In this document: piece after piece, positions 13,261 through 27,006 of the stretch
Position numbering within the stretch: the first letter of the stretch is position 1
How the letters are laid out: every line of letters starts with the position of its first letter
Assembly: GCF_905475345.1 (NCBI RefSeq)
Contig: NC_066586.1
Span: 2,361,001-2,425,000 of the forward strand
Length of the DNA: 64,000 nucleotides
DNA from: Vespula vulgaris
Lineage: Eukaryota > Arthropoda > Insecta > Hymenoptera > Vespidae
Direction: 5' to 3'
Notes under the pieces: model-generated
What the model was told of the DNA's origin: nothing
The model's input: only the letters and a program-made list of their open reading frames with translations
The model's database searches: none
Position numbers and translations under genes: made by a program

Positions 13261-14067
13261 CCGTACGTCCGTAATCAATCATAATTTCGGACAAAGTTCA
13301 TTGGACAAAATTTTTCATCAATTATAATCAGCCGGTTAGTTGCATGGTCGTTCGCAATCCATCATATAACTTCAATTATAAGTATATCGTATAATAGGTA
13401 CGCGTTGCGATTAAAAATTTTCTCTTCCCATGAGTCCTCTCTTCTGACCATGTTATCGCGTTAAGCGATTAGCGAAGGGGAAGTTTGTAATGGCTGATAT
13501 ACGCGCTTTGGACGACCGATCGTGAGCACGCGATAAATTTGCTTCTCGCTTTCTTCTCGACCCTTCACACCCTCTTCCTATCTTTCTATCCCTCTCTCCG
13601 TTACTCTCTCTCTCTCTCTCTTTCTTTCTCTCGCTCACTCTTCGTCCTCGGCGTCCTCGTCGTCGTCCTTTCTCTCGGTGGATCGCAGTGGTCACACCAC
13701 CGATCCAACAGAAATTACTCTTCTCCCGGCTTAAGAACGATTTTTCTAACGCTCAGCTCTACGAGTTTAGTCTCGCATGAGCTCGCATAATTAATCATCC
13801 AGTATTAATCACGATCGTAATACGTTAGTTCCTGAGTTAAGTATTCGCATTATCGTAGAAGCGAATTTATTTTCTTTTAAATAGAGACGAAACAACGGCT
13901 TCTACGAAAAGATATATTCGTTATTTTCCAACGAGTTAATTACGATTCTATTCTTTTGAATATGATATAATACAAATTGTTTTGTTGTATTAACGAATAT
14001 AGAGAAAACCTCATCGAATGAAAATATTTCTAACCGATCGCTTGGTTATTATTTATCGTTGTATATA

Positions 14068-14097
14068 GTCGTCGTCTTCGTCGTCTACGTCTTCGTC

Positions 14098-14134
<37 letters not shown>
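14068..14134. repeat. (GTC)n trinucleotide repeat
   Basis: gtcgtcgtc with early cttcgt interruptions and about 11 pure units at the end. Confidence 0.95.
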
Positions 14135-14135
<1 letters not shown>

Positions 14136-15260
14136 GTTCCACGTGTTCACAAAGATTTTATAAAGTATATCGATTTAATGGTATTTCACGGTCGAACGGC
14201 GCGTCCTCGTAGCCAACTTTTAATAGCATTTCCAAGAGATACTTATCGAACTCGCGAAAAGTTTCAACGGCTATAGCGTTACGTAGAGACGTGGAAAAAT
14301 GTGATGGCTTTCAGAATGTACGAGAATCCTTTCTTCTTCCCCGTGATCTCACCAAAACCACATTTGGATTTATTTCCAAATGTTTGATGATAAAAGAAAA
14401 AAAAAAAAAAAGAAAGGAAGTATCGTACATCCGAACAATTCGAACGATAATTCTAAAGAAATGATTCTCGTCTTTCCCTTTAAATTTTTTATTTTTTTTT
14501 TTTATTATATATATATTTTTTTAATTACATACACCACGATCGTTCGAGAAAATTATCGTTCGCAATGTTACTTAAAAATATACGCATACAAATATCCTTT
14601 TCTTTTTTTTTTCTTTTACAAATTAAATTAACAATAAAAGAAAATTAATTGAAATGTGTCGCATATTAATTCATAGAATTTCAATGATATCAAGATAAAC
14701 GATCCAACGTTTCATTCGACAGATACTTGTGACGAGACAAACAACCCTTTGCTATCGACCTTACAAACGCCCCATAGTTATCATCTATCTCTCATCGAGG
14801 TATATCCGGTGTCGTAATTTCCAATTACCGCTTGCACCACGAAATGCTCGAAACTGTCGTGCATACCGGCAACCTCATGCGGGATTGTAATCGTTATGGA
14901 ATATAACCGAGTCGTAAAATCGTATGTGTCCGCTCCATCTGACGAGCTTCATACGCTATCCTTGTCTTTCTTTCTCTTTTTTCTCTCTCTCTCTCTCTTT
15001 CTCTTCCTCTCTCGCTCTTTCCCTCTCCCATATTATTTCTGAATATTGCTTGGTGCGCTTATAATCGAAAATGTTCCAGTAAAAAGCTCGTTCAGCGATT
15101 TAATCGTGTCTAGACGAGGCAAATAAGAATCACGAAATGCAGAAATTCTTTTAGTCACGAAAATCACGTGATCGTGATTTTCATAAAATATAAAAGGTAT
15201 AATCAATGAGAGACATTCAAGTGTTTCACATACATATGTACGTACATATATGTATATATA

Positions 15261-15382
15261 CAGTGTTCCAATGAAAAGTGTCCATCATAATTATTATGAA
15301 AATTAAAAGAATTGACTTGTTTATTAAAAAAAAAAAAATTCATCAGACTGTAGTACTTCTGATGGATACATTTCATTGGGTC

Positions 15383-15384
<2 letters not shown>
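15261..15384. mobile_element. MITE-like inverted-repeat element (candidate)
   Basis: Two arms match as inverted repeats in 18 of 20 positions: 15268-15287 (ccaatgaaaagtgtccatca) and 15360-15379 (tgatggatacatttcattgg), with about 72 bases between them. The outer ends are flanked by TA on both sides (15259-15260 and 15385-15386), and the left end begins cagtgttcc, as Tc1/mariner-type termini often do. There is no transposase. A (CA)n microsatellite abuts the right end and a TA-rich tract the left. It could be a small non-autonomous mariner-type element or a chance or local palindrome. Confidence 0.45.

Positions 15385-15417
<33 letters not shown>
15385..15417. repeat. (CA)n microsatellite
   Basis: About 16 ca units directly at the right end of the MITE-like element. 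Confidence 0.95.
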
Positions 15418-15419
<2 letters not shown>

Positions 15420-15712
15420 GGGAAAGATTTTAAAGGTAGAAATAACGAGTCGTTAGAACGATTATTTAACGTTCGATTTTCATCAGTACAAGTACGCTAG
15501 ATCATAGTACGTAATATACGTAAACGAAGTTAAGCTTTGAATTTTACCGGGTAAAGCAAAGCCACTCGGAAACTCGACACAAAATGCCAATACTTTGTTA
15601 ACGACAGGAAATTCCATCGCCCACATTCCGTCGAAACTTATTACTCGAATGGAGTGTCCATGATAAGCGATATATCTGAACTTCGGAGGTATCGTCGTCG
15701 ATTCGTATTGGC

Positions 15713-15766
<54 letters not shown>

Positions 15767-16540
15767 GAACATCACGAGTAGAGAGTGCTTTGATGTCGCC
15801 TGTAATGAAATTTTCGTTTAAAATCGTGGAAGAAGCAGTATAACTAGAAATAAAACTTGGTGCCATGTTAGAGAGGAAACTAGAGAGATAGTGAGAAAGA
15901 GAAAAAGAGAAAGAGAAAGAGAGAGGAAAGCAAATAGATTTGGAAGAGCGTGCATTCGTGGAGAAGGAAAGAGGGTAAAAGCCTCGACGGAACTTTTGGC
16001 GTCTCTCTTTGAACACACAATCTGCCGTTTTTCTCACGACGCGAATCGTGCAATTAGTTTAAAAGCATTTCTCATCGGCGTGTAGATAGATATCGTCGGA
16101 ATAAGATAAGAGAAGAAGAGGAGAGAGAAAAAAAAGAAAAATACAAAAGAAAACATTCGAATTAAGTAATATCCGAATTCCCTGTTTGACCATTAAGACA
16201 AGCGAGGAATGAGAGGATGAAGATAAAGAAAATAGAAAGCAAGGTAGAAGGTATGGAAGAGAGAAGGAAAGGAAAAAAAGAACGTAAAATTTACTATAAA
16301 CCTGTAGATACATTTTATCGAAGCGAGGTAACACAAGTTTCGGAGTAGAACAAGATAGGAATCTTCTGATTATCTCGAAAACATCTTCCTTGACGAGATA
16401 TCGTCGTGCACGACATCTTCATTGCCAAGCGTTTATTATCCGAGCAACGGTAGCTATCTCACTAATTTGTCATCCCTAAGTATCACCGGTACAGTTTTAG
16501 CTCACCGTAACAAAAGTACATCGTCGTCGCATAAGATAAT

Positions 16541-16569
16541 GAGAGAGTAGGAGAAAGAGAGAGAGAGAA

Positions 16570-16628
<59 letters not shown>

Positions 16629-16639
16629 AAGACCTTATC
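16541..16639. repeat. (GA)n microsatellite
   Basis: GA repeat with isolated interruptions; pure from about 16577 to 16624. Confidence 0.96.
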
Positions 16640-17040
16640 AGTCTTTTCTCCTAACCATTATATCTATGTTATACCTTATGGGCGAATTAACGAGAAAAAA
16701 GCTTTAAGATAACGATACGGCGAATAATTTAACGCTTATCGTTGGAAAATACACGCTTGAAATAGTACCGTTATGATGTTAACGTTGCTCTCATTATTCT
16801 ACTTAGAAACACACAAACATTCGTAGCTCGTATTACGAGGTATCGTATGTTACGCGTTTATGCGAAGACACTTAGTTGACTTGGTAGCTAAAAGTTCTTC
16901 GCTAAAAGATGTTAAGAATAAGTGATACGAATGGAAATGATGCGTCAAGTGGAAGAAAGCTTGTGACATCTTTCTTTTAGATAATTTCAAAGCGAATTAT
17001 AACGGCTGAAAGCTTCTTCGAGAAGGTATCCTCGAACAGA

Positions 17041-17104
17041 CGATTCGTTCGTTCGTTCGTTCGCTCGTTCGTTCATTCGTTCGTTCGTTCGTTCGTTCGT
17101 TCAC
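17041..17104. repeat. (TTCG)n tetranucleotide repeat
   Basis: About 15 units of ttcg, with one gctc and one attc variant. It is a CpG-rich array. Confidence 0.95.
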
Positions 17105-18333
17105 CTAGAATAAGGGTGTAAAAAGGGACGAAGTAGAAAGTTTCCGTTTGTTCGAGACTGACTCTCAGCAAAAACGAAGACTCGTTTCCATCGAAAGACT
17201 CTCGACTATCTTCATCAAGATCGCAAAGTACCGTTTTAGTAATGGTGCAAACGGGAAAGAAATTTTCTCGTGACTGTTAGTTCAAATATTATTCCCTAAT
17301 ATAATGCTACATAGTTTCTTTTCGTCGGAATTTCCAAAAACAAACGTCTTTTAACATAAATCGCACAGGTTTAAAAAGATTCAAAAGATCTTAGATACTT
17401 ATCTGCGTATAAAAGAGAGAAAAAGAGAGAGAGAGAGAGAGAGAGAGTCTAAAGGTAAATCATTCGTTCGTAAGTACGCCTCGTTAATCTTTTCGATCGT
17501 CGATAAAGTTCGTTCTTGCACGAAGCGAAACGCGTTTGCTTTTATAGGAAGAATCGTTCGGAAAGAGAAGTTATCGGTGGAAGTTTAAGAAAGTCAGAAC
17601 TATAAGATCGTTAGATTTGTTTAATGAAACGGATGAGGTATTACGAATGAGCCACGATAAATCTAATTTAAACTATAAGATATTACATAAAACGAAAATA
17701 AATTTCCTTATCGTACTCGAGTGGATTACGTTGAGAGGAGCATAGCAATTTTTAACATTCATTTCTAACAATAAATAAAATTCTCTCGAGGTAAATAAAG
17801 CTGCTCGAGATTTCGAAGGAAAATCCAAGAGAGACGAAACTGAAGAGAGAGAGAGAGAGAGAGAGAGAAAGAAATAAAGATAGAAAAGAGAAATAAAATT
17901 TTTGGTGCTATGGTGGCCTTAAAAGTCGATTTTTTAAACATCGACCTTTCGTTTCCTCGTTATCGACGAGTGTATTGCTATCGAATTTCCGTCAGCCACA
18001 TAGATAGGAGGCCGTAGCTCGCTGACGCGCACGCTAGAAAACCATTACGTGATTGCGAGAGCTTGCAAAATGTATTTGCTGCTTTTTTCCTCGGCCGTTG
18101 GCCTTCAGACGACCGTTCTTTTGTGATAATACAGCCTATCAAAATTTTATGGTGGAATCCTTTCACGGCACGCATCATTGTTTGAAATAGAAAGAACGAT
18201 CTCCTCATTTTAGATGAAAACTCCGAATAACTTATTTTCGTTCGAAGTAATTCAGGTGCTAGGGGCGAATGTTTCTTCTTTTCTTTTTGTTTTCTTTTTT
18301 ATTATCTCGTTTTTATCGACGAATTTTCTACAA

Positions 18334-18368
<35 letters not shown>

Positions 18369-18777
18369 AGTCTACAAATCCAGAAAGAGAATAGAGTAAC
18401 ACGAGACTGCGGAGTTTAATTCTTTCCTTGGTTTTCCGTTCCCTACTAGTTACATCGAAAGCGTACGTACTTTCTCCCGTCCATTGCAAGCCATACTCAT
18501 TGCACGAAAAGATTGGTAGTAATAAAATGTTAATAGGTTAACGAGCAGGAACCGAGCCGTTGCTCCCAGACAATCAGGAAGCCGGGCACTTTACTGCTCT
18601 AAAATTTTCTTCGTGTCGAGCGAAGCGAGCAAACCCTCTCCTCACCTCTTCCCTTCGTTTCGACGTACCGTTGATACTAATTGGAAAAGCGCGATTTTTT
18701 TCCCTCACGAGAAAATTTTAATTATACTAGAAGCGATGGTGAATGACATCGAGAGGAAGAAAAACGGAGGAAGGAGA

Positions 18778-18845
18778 AAATAAAATAAAATAAAATAAAA
18801 CAAAATAAAATGAAATGAAATGAAATGAAATGAAATGAAAGGAAA

Positions 18846-18879
<34 letters not shown>

Positions 18880-18885
18880 ACACGA
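18778..18885. repeat. AAAAT pentamers turning into AAATG pentamers, then (GA)n
   Basis: aaaat units at 18781-18810 switch to aaatg units to about 18840. A GA tract follows at 18847-18872. Confidence 0.92.
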
Positions 18886-18978
18886 ACGAAAGCAAACGAT
18901 GCGCGACGGTATATTTGTGTGTAAAATCACGTATTCAATTTATTCTCAATATATGTATCTTTTATATATTAATTACTT

Positions 18979-18980
<2 letters not shown>

Positions 18981-19020
<40 letters not shown>
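18981..19020. repeat. (AT)n microsatellite
   Basis: About 38 bases of AT. Confidence 0.96.
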
Positions 19021-19024
<4 letters not shown>

Positions 19025-19349
19025 TACAAAATGGAGTATATGTCTTCGTTTAAAAGATCTGAGGAAAATATATCCGTTTGATAAGTATAAATATATTTGT
19101 TTGATAGAGATGAAATATTAAAAAAATTTTTCTTTACACCCATACGCATATAGATATTTTATAAGATAAAACATTTAACTATCGTCCAACGCGATCGATA
19201 TTACATGTATATATACATCTCTCTTCTCTTCATTAAATATCTGCAAATTTGCGACAATAATAGTGTCAACGATTATCTGCTTGGTCGCAGGTGTACACAC
19301 GTAATATCCATGATACGAGGGGAGAAAACAAAAGAATAATCGATGAGGG

Positions 19350-19445
19350 GAAAATTAATTAGCACTAGCCGGGTGAGGTACGAAGCGTCGATGGCTATTG
19401 TTAATCGAAATGCAAATTGTATTGGCGTGCGCCGGGCCATAAAAT
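19350..19445. promoter_or_regulatory. Non-repetitive island with POU and homeodomain-like sites
   Basis: Contains attaattag (19354-19362), a perfect octamer ATGCAAAT (19410-19417), attgg (an inverted CCAAT, 19421-19425) and ccataaaa (19437-19444). The surrounding DNA is unusually balanced in composition. The enhancer call is inference. Confidence 0.25.
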
Positions 19446-21589
19446 AATCGTTGAAACATAATGCCTATTTTAGATTCTTCTTTTCTTACGCTTTTCTTAA
19501 ATTCATCATATTAAATCGGACATAAGTAAACTTATCGACAAATTTTCCGTGTTATCATCTGCATTTTCTTTTCTTTCTGTTTTTTCTCTTCTTTCTTTTT
19601 TTTTTTTTATTCGATATATTATTAAAGACGAATAAGCATAGAATGATATCGTATAGCGCATTCGTAAAATAAAATGTGAAACGATCCAATGTCGGTTAAT
19701 TAATAGGTTTGTTAACGGCTGCTATTAATGCCACTGGAATTTGTACTCCACGTTGTTACAGCGTATATCGTATTACAATGCTTTCATGGAAGCTTCGCTC
19801 GTTTTGTGTGGTGAAAGAGAAAAAAAGAAAATAAAAAAAAAAAAAAGGAAAAAAAATACGTCGGTTCTAATTACACGACATATCTCGAAATAGTGTGCCG
19901 TTATATTCAAGTAAAATAACATTTTTACGAGTTGACATTTTTCAATGTATCAATGCGCATAAAGATAAAAGTAACTTTCACGAATTGAAAACCGTTGTAA
20001 TATTGTTCGATAAAATTGTAAACGAAAGAATGAGCGAATCCTGTGTCAACGAGAGATATCAAAATCGAATCATATAAATTCCACTTTTATCGATCGATAG
20101 GTGCACGTATAGTAGTACGGAAAGAAAAAAAATTAATTAGCATTTGGAGCGGCGAAAATTGAATTTTTAATCCATTTTTTTTCTCTTCTTTTTTCTCTCT
20201 CTCTCTCCCCCTCTTTTTTTAATCTTCTCAACGGCACGAATGGTCAACGAAATTACGTGAAGAACGTTATCTTGTATGGGGGAAAAAAAGAAAAAGAGAG
20301 GAAAAAAAAGAGAAAAAAATAGAAGAGGAAGAAGAAAAAAAACCAGAATTTAAAGAACGTTTCAGTAAGTAAAATAGGATACGATACATATCAATGTTAC
20401 ATCGAATTCGCGATACGAATAAACGATTCGCTTTCACTACACTTGGCCGGTCAAAGGCGCGTGCGGTCTCTCCTCTCTCTTTTTCTCTCTTTCTCTCTTC
20501 CTCTGTCTCTCTTTCTCTCTCTCTCTCTCTCCCTCTCTCTTATATTCCAATCGCGTCTCCTCGACAGCTGTCGCTGCCAAAACAAATGCCCGTTGCTGTC
20601 TCACAGTGCTAAAGTTCCTGGCATCAATATTTGCGAACAAACACAGGGTATCGAAGCGAATCGGTCCAGGATCTATCGGAAAAGAAAATGGAAATGCTGA
20701 CGAAGAGCGGAAGGAAGAAGATGGGGTAGAGGGAGCGTGAGAGGGAAGGAGAGAGAGAGAGAGGGAGGGAGGATAGAAGTAGAGAAAGAAACAGAAGAGA
20801 TAAATAGAGCGTCGACTTGACCCTAAAGCGAGGGTTGGTCACCTACGTCGACTCGTTTCACCCTTTGTACTACGATTCATGAATCATTTGAAATTGTTCT
20901 TTGCGTTCTCCATATAAATCACCGAAACGTACATGAAAATAACATGGTTATTGTCGTATTATCGATAAAAAAAAGAATTTCACTCGAGGATAATCTTACA
21001 GGGCATATGTTCGGAAATAAATTCATCTATTATTCGATATACATACCCTTGTAAAATATATAACGATTAAGCTCTAAAGCTCACTTAGCGTATACATTCA
21101 ATATTATATGTATAAATATACATATAATATATAGGGATTACAAATAATAACTGTTTTTCTGGTATCATTAATCCTCGTACCTGTCGCCTGTAATTTTTAC
21201 ACGGGAATTGCTATAACGTACCGACGTTTAAAATAACGTTAACGTCGTCGGGAGGAAACGACGAGGAGTGTAATAGTATTCGTGCGACTCGATTCGTTTA
21301 CGGAAGCGTGCGAAGGAGCTTGAACGACGTGCTTGCAAAGAAGAGAGAAAGGGAAAGAGAGAAAAGAGGAAGAAAAAATTCTTTAAATGACGGATAACGG
21401 ATGACGTGACGTGCGGTTGGCGTAATGGTTCTCACGAAAAGCCTGAAAAATTCACGGCAAAATGCCCGAGGTGAGGTAGACGAGAGAACGACGAGCCTTG
21501 ACTGCAAGCTGGAACGATGCGAAAGAAGCTCTAATCTCTCGAGACTTCGATCTTTTCTTCGATCTTTTCTTCCCCTCTTCTCTTTCTTT

Positions 21590-21635
<46 letters not shown>

Positions 21636-21651
21636 TTTCTGTCTCTCTCTA
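21590..21651. repeat. (CT)n microsatellite
   Basis: A CT repeat with ttcctttctg interruptions near its 3' end. Confidence 0.95.
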
Positions 21652-24329
21652 TCCCGCCTATACCCTCCTCACCTCTTTCTCACCTTGACGCAGAGTAAGA
21701 CATATTGTTATCGGCACATCGGTAAACCTCACAGCGATGCCGAGGGACAAGCAAAAAATGTCATCCCATAACTTCGGTCACGAACGTAATCTATTTTCGC
21801 AACGATACATCGATTTAAGGTTGAAAACCGTGCAACAAGTTATTATATATTGCATATATCCAACCTTCCTCTCACGAGAGAAATTTTATCGTACGAAAGA
21901 TTTTAATTGGTCCGGACGACTATCGATATATAGAATAGATTCTTCCTCGTTTATTATTAATCCTCGACCGAACAGAAAGGATTATACGAAACAAATAAAG
22001 CATTCATAGAACGTCGACGCGAATTAAATGAGAAATTCTATGAATACGACGAATACGACATACTTTGTTGTAATGAAAATACGAATAGAATGAATTCGGA
22101 CGTGGGAAATCGTTTAAATGAATTTTCAAATCATTCTTTTCAACGATTGTCTATTAAATTCGTCCAATCGAATCGAATGTTATCGAACCTTCGTCGAGTC
22201 GTGAATTTTTTCGTTCGATTATTTATATCGTATATTCTTACGAATTGTCGATAACTGATAAATGAAATCGAACGATCGTAATCTCTACCGCTATCAACGA
22301 GTTTGCATAAATAAGAAATTTATTTTTTCGACGAAGGAAGAACAAAGGAAGGATTCTACTGGACGTGTGTTTATCTTCTCGGGGAAACGAAAAATAAAAA
22401 AACTAACACGCTTTTCCGCTTATATTTCCGCTCGAGCTTTGCTACGCGCTTGATCCTTTGGAAGCGTCATTTCCGGGTGGCTGTACGATCGTAAAGCTCG
22501 TACATACATACTCTACCTCCGCCATCTCCTCCGCCTCCTCCTCCACCACCATCTCCTACAACTTCCACTACTCCCTCCCTCCCTCCCTCCCACTCTCCCT
22601 CCCTCTCTCTTTCTCTCTCAATGGCATAGAATAGCTTCGGGCAACTTTACGCGAGGCACAAGCGGGATTTTCCTCTACGCACTGCGGATACTCGGAGCTT
22701 CGCGAATCGCCGGTAATAAAAGGAATAGAGAAAACGGTGAGATTTGCATATACCCTCTGTATCTACTATCTCTGATATTTATTTCACGATGAACGTATTT
22801 TTCCATATTTTGGTAGGGTAGGTACGAAAATAAAAAAAATACAAAAGAAAGGAAAAAATCGATTTTTGTAGGAGATCGACGTTCTACGAGAAAATCAAAG
22901 TTCGATCATCAACTGGATGCGTTATGAATATTTACCTAAACTATCGATGAGAAAAGGAAAAACAAAGGTAATATAATTTTTCGTTGAAGAAGACAAGAAC
23001 GAAGAAAATTCTCGATTCGAACGTTTTATCGTAGTTAGCTAATCTTTAATTTTTCCGATTGATTTTGGATATACATCAATGATCGATAAGGTTGCATAGC
23101 CTTTACACAGAGGAAAGAAATCCAATCTTTGAAATCTACTTTTCCTGTCATGTCAGAATCGTTTCAATGTATTTTTCTGTGAACAGATACATATCTACGT
23201 GCTAGACGATTTCCATGTGCCCCGGGTCATCGCGCCGTTGCAAACGGCACCGCCATTACGTAGAAGCATATAATTTCATTTCGGTTTCACCATCGATTAT
23301 ACTGCGAATTTTCAATGGCATCGTAATTGAAAATCCGTGACAGAACGACCGAGATACGTACCCGAACAGACGGATACCGCCGAGTTATAAAGTTCGCCAC
23401 GAAATTATAGAGAACCGATATTCTATTTCCCCGAAATTTTCGACCGAAAAAGGAATAGGTCGTTAACCTATTATCGGAGTAGGCAAAAAATAACCGACAA
23501 CAAATATAGTGTATTTTTGTCGAGGATACGTCGGCCGTTCGGTGCCAGAACGCCGTAGGGAAAATGGAAAAACAAATCGAATGGAAAAATATGTATATAT
23601 CTATATATATTTACGGGCACACATACATACCATATATATATGTGTATGTATATATGTATATAGGAACATATAAGAACGTACGTACGCGTACAATAGTCTA
23701 TATTATACTCGAGTATATATTTCCACGATTTCACGTAGTAAATGCGAATAGATGAACGAAAAAGAGAAGCAGAAAAAAAATGAAAAAGAAAATAAAAAAA
23801 ACAAAAAGGAAACATATTCTCCCACTTTCAGTATAAACGACGAATTTCGGTACTACGTGTGGAAGCTATATCGATTATTCGGTAGGGGGGTAAAAAAAGA
23901 AAAGGCGCAAATTTTTCGAATAGGACGTCATAAAATTATTTCCCGACGTTTATTGAAGGGCTCGAATTTTATCGGCTTCGTTGTAATATGCGATGAGAGA
24001 CACGCAGTTGCTTCCACGTATTAATTTCATCAAAGCCATTGTAATTATGGGAAATGCGCTCAACGGTGTATACCGATAGAAAATGTCCCGCAAATTCCTA
24101 CGGTTGATACACATTACGTATCGCGGTTCGGTTGATGATATTATCCGTGATTAATATGCGATAATTAATAGTTTTCGATAAGATAAATGATCCTCATTTT
24201 CGACTTTGATCATTAAACAGAAAACATTGCCTTGGACTTAATTAGTTCGAAAGAAAAATTGAAAGCAAACGAATCGATTTTCCAATAATCTCCCTACCAA
24301 TTTAGTTATCCTGAACTCTCGCATAAGTA

Positions 24330-24342
24330 CAGAGAGAGCGAG

Positions 24343-24384
<42 letters not shown>

Positions 24385-24489
24385 AAGAAAAAGAGTCTTT
24401 AACAAAAGTAATTTAGATAGACCTCTCATAGAATTAGGGTGACCCTTAAGAAGAGGAAAAAAGGAAGGGAAGCAAGAAAGCAAGAAAGC

Positions 24490-24529
<40 letters not shown>

Positions 24530-24540
24530 AAAAGAAAAAA
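24330..24540. repeat. Two (GA)n tracts with GAAA and AAGC tetramers
   Basis: (GA)n at 24330-24377 and 24495-24525, with agca/agaa units at 24472-24495 and A-rich tails. Confidence 0.92.
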
Positions 24541-24887
24541 AAATGAAAAAAAAAGAAAAAAACAGAAATAAAGGAGGTAACACAGGCTGGTTCGCGGTGG
24601 ACCGAGAAAGAAATAGATAAAAAAGGTAGAAATAAAAGAAGGGAATATCGCATTCAGTGGGCTGGATAAACCAAGGGTGTGGGAATAGTAGTTGAGAAAA
24701 AGGAAAGAAGAGGAACAAAAATAAAAAGAGAAAGAGGGGAATTAACGATTAAGTGTGGGACGTGGTACGCGAAGTAAGAACGGTGCTGGTAGTTTTTGGA
24801 TAACAGTTGCTACTGCGATGGGGATGGTAGCTTCCGTTCGTTGCCGGTTGCTCGTGTACTGGAAGCTGGCCAAACGCGATTAAGTCG

Positions 24888-24889
<2 letters not shown>

Positions 24890-24932
<43 letters not shown>

Positions 24933-24990
24933 CCCTCTCTGTATCTCTCTCTCTCTCTCTATATATCTCTCTCTTTCTCCCTTCTCCTTT
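24890..24990. repeat. (CT)n microsatellite
   Basis: CT repeat in two blocks. It borders a short GC-richer island that begins near 25010. Confidence 0.94.
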
Positions 24991-25283
24991 CTAAGGAAAG
25001 AAAGGAAGCGAAGGCAGAGTTCTGCCGCAGGGGTCTGCCGCAGCTGATACCTGAGAGACGTGCAAGGTGTTCCTCGAGAGTTACTTCGATCCTCAGCGAA
25101 CCTTCTGCTACTCAGACAACGTCCTCCTACGATCGTAACGCGCCTTGGAAGTTATCCAACCAGGGCCGGCATATCGGAGAGTTTATCCTCCGGGCGGAGC
25201 TCCTTCGCGCGGAAAACGAGGCTGGACTGCGAGTACGAACCAACTCGAGAATTCGAACGTATGAGAACGAGAGAGATGGAATG

Positions 25284-25320
<37 letters not shown>

Positions 25321-25613
25321 GAGGAAGGAAGAGAGGAAGAAGGAAAGATAGATATAGAGAGATGAGAGAGGAAATCAAGTGGCAATTTTCCACGCTAGAG
25401 ATCGCGAACCCGGTCGACTACTACTGCGGTAAGCCGACGTGGCTGTCGGACAGAAATAAAATATTTATGGGGGAAAAAAAAATGAGAAACCACTAGTTCG
25501 TTCCACCACCCGATCCTTTTTTTTCTTTTCTTTAATTTTTTCTTTTCTTTTTTATTGTTTTTTTTTTTTTTTTGCTTTTTTTTTTTGTCACGTCAACAAC
25601 GTCGAGATCTCTC

Positions 25614-25649
<36 letters not shown>

Positions 25650-26513
25650 AATGGAATTTTCTTTAAAGACACCTCGAGATTTTTCTAATTCTTCATATCT
25701 TTTCTTTTTTTTACGTTCGTATTCTCTTTTTGTTGTGCTGTAAAAATAATACGCAGACTTTTATAATACCTAGTTTATTAACCGTTCAAAATGTTCGAAA
25801 CATAACCGGATAGGTAGATATGTACGTGATGTGTACGAGTCCGTTCGCGATACGTTTCGCAAATATGAATTTCACATTTCCAACATCACGCGTCACGCGT
25901 CATGCGTTAGATACGCGTTCGCGGTATTCTCTCGCAGAGAATACCAACCGAATGAAGCTATTTTAAATGACTTTATCTCGAGTATCCCTCAATTTCATTT
26001 GCGTAGATACGTACGTCGTCGTATGGTCTCAAACAATGCGATGCGCTTTTCTCGATACACGAGTTATCGCGTTCTCTTAATATTTCATCTCTTTGCGGAC
26101 TGATTGACACCATGCCAAGAAAATTTTTGCAGAGTTCGCAGGAGAGGTTAGATTTTTACATTGACTGGAAAAAGATCGTCCGCAGCGACCTATCGGAACA
26201 AAAGTCTCGACTGGAAACTCCAAGGGGTGTACTCCTTTGCGGTCCAGATGAAAAAGAAAAGAGGAAACGAAAGAAGAAGAAAAAGGGATGATGGTGGTGG
26301 TGATATGATGGTGGTGGTGGTTGTGGTGGTGGTGGTGGAATAAGAATCCAGTACAGTTCTTAGCGAGGATGAAGTACCACGATGGTGAAGTCCTCTGGAG
26401 AGCTTTCAAGTACTCGCTTGCGACTCTCCAACTCGTCGGAGCTTGCCTCGGCATCGAGCTGCTTCCAAGAGGGTGGTACGCCACGATCTTTCTGAAAATC
26501 TTAGTTCGCGTCG

Positions 26514-26592
26514 TGTATGTATATATATACACATACATACATACATACATACATGCATACATAAAGAGAGAGAGAGAAAGTGTGTGTGTGTA
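26514..26592. repeat. Compound TA / CATA / GA / TG repeat
   Basis: In order: atatata, catacata tetramers, gagaga and tgtgtg, all within 80 bases. Confidence 0.94.
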
Positions 26593-26894
26593 GACACATA
26601 CAGATAAATACATAGAAGTTAGACCCCGATTCGTCAAGAACCAAGCACAGCGGCTTGCTCCTCTTCGCAACTGTCCACCTATGCACTCCACCCCTCTCAT
26701 CTTTCTCTCTTTTCTACTTTCACCCCTGCTATTCCCCTTCGCTCCTCGACCGCTTTTTTGCCCACCGAAGATCCACTTTGGCCGGCACTTTCGCTTACTC
26801 GTCCACTCCCACTCCTATCTAACGAAAAAGACGCCGAGCCAAGTACTTTCTTGACGACTTCCCAGAGAGAATTCGAGCCTCGACTGGAAGTTAT

Positions 26895-27006
26895 TCTTTC
26901 TTTCTTTATTTCTATCTTTCTTTCTTTCTTTCTTTATTTCTTCCTTCCTTCCTTCCTTCCTTCCTTCCTTCCTTCCTTTATTCTTTTCTTTCTTTCTTTC
27001 TTTCTT
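26895..27006. repeat. CTTT and CTTC tetranucleotide array
   Basis: ctttctttc units flank a core of about 10 cttc units (26941-26978). Confidence 0.95.

Noticed and set aside
15483..16037. 184-codon - strand open frame
   Set aside because: Serine-leucine runs from GA repeats dominate and no domain is visible.
17041..17104. Regularly spaced TTCG units resembling a direct-repeat array
   Set aside because: A plain tetranucleotide microsatellite without spacers, not a CRISPR array.
26077..26700. 207-codon - strand open frame
   Set aside because: Made of microsatellite translations (His, Tyr and Ser runs) and no family-like stretch; likely chance.
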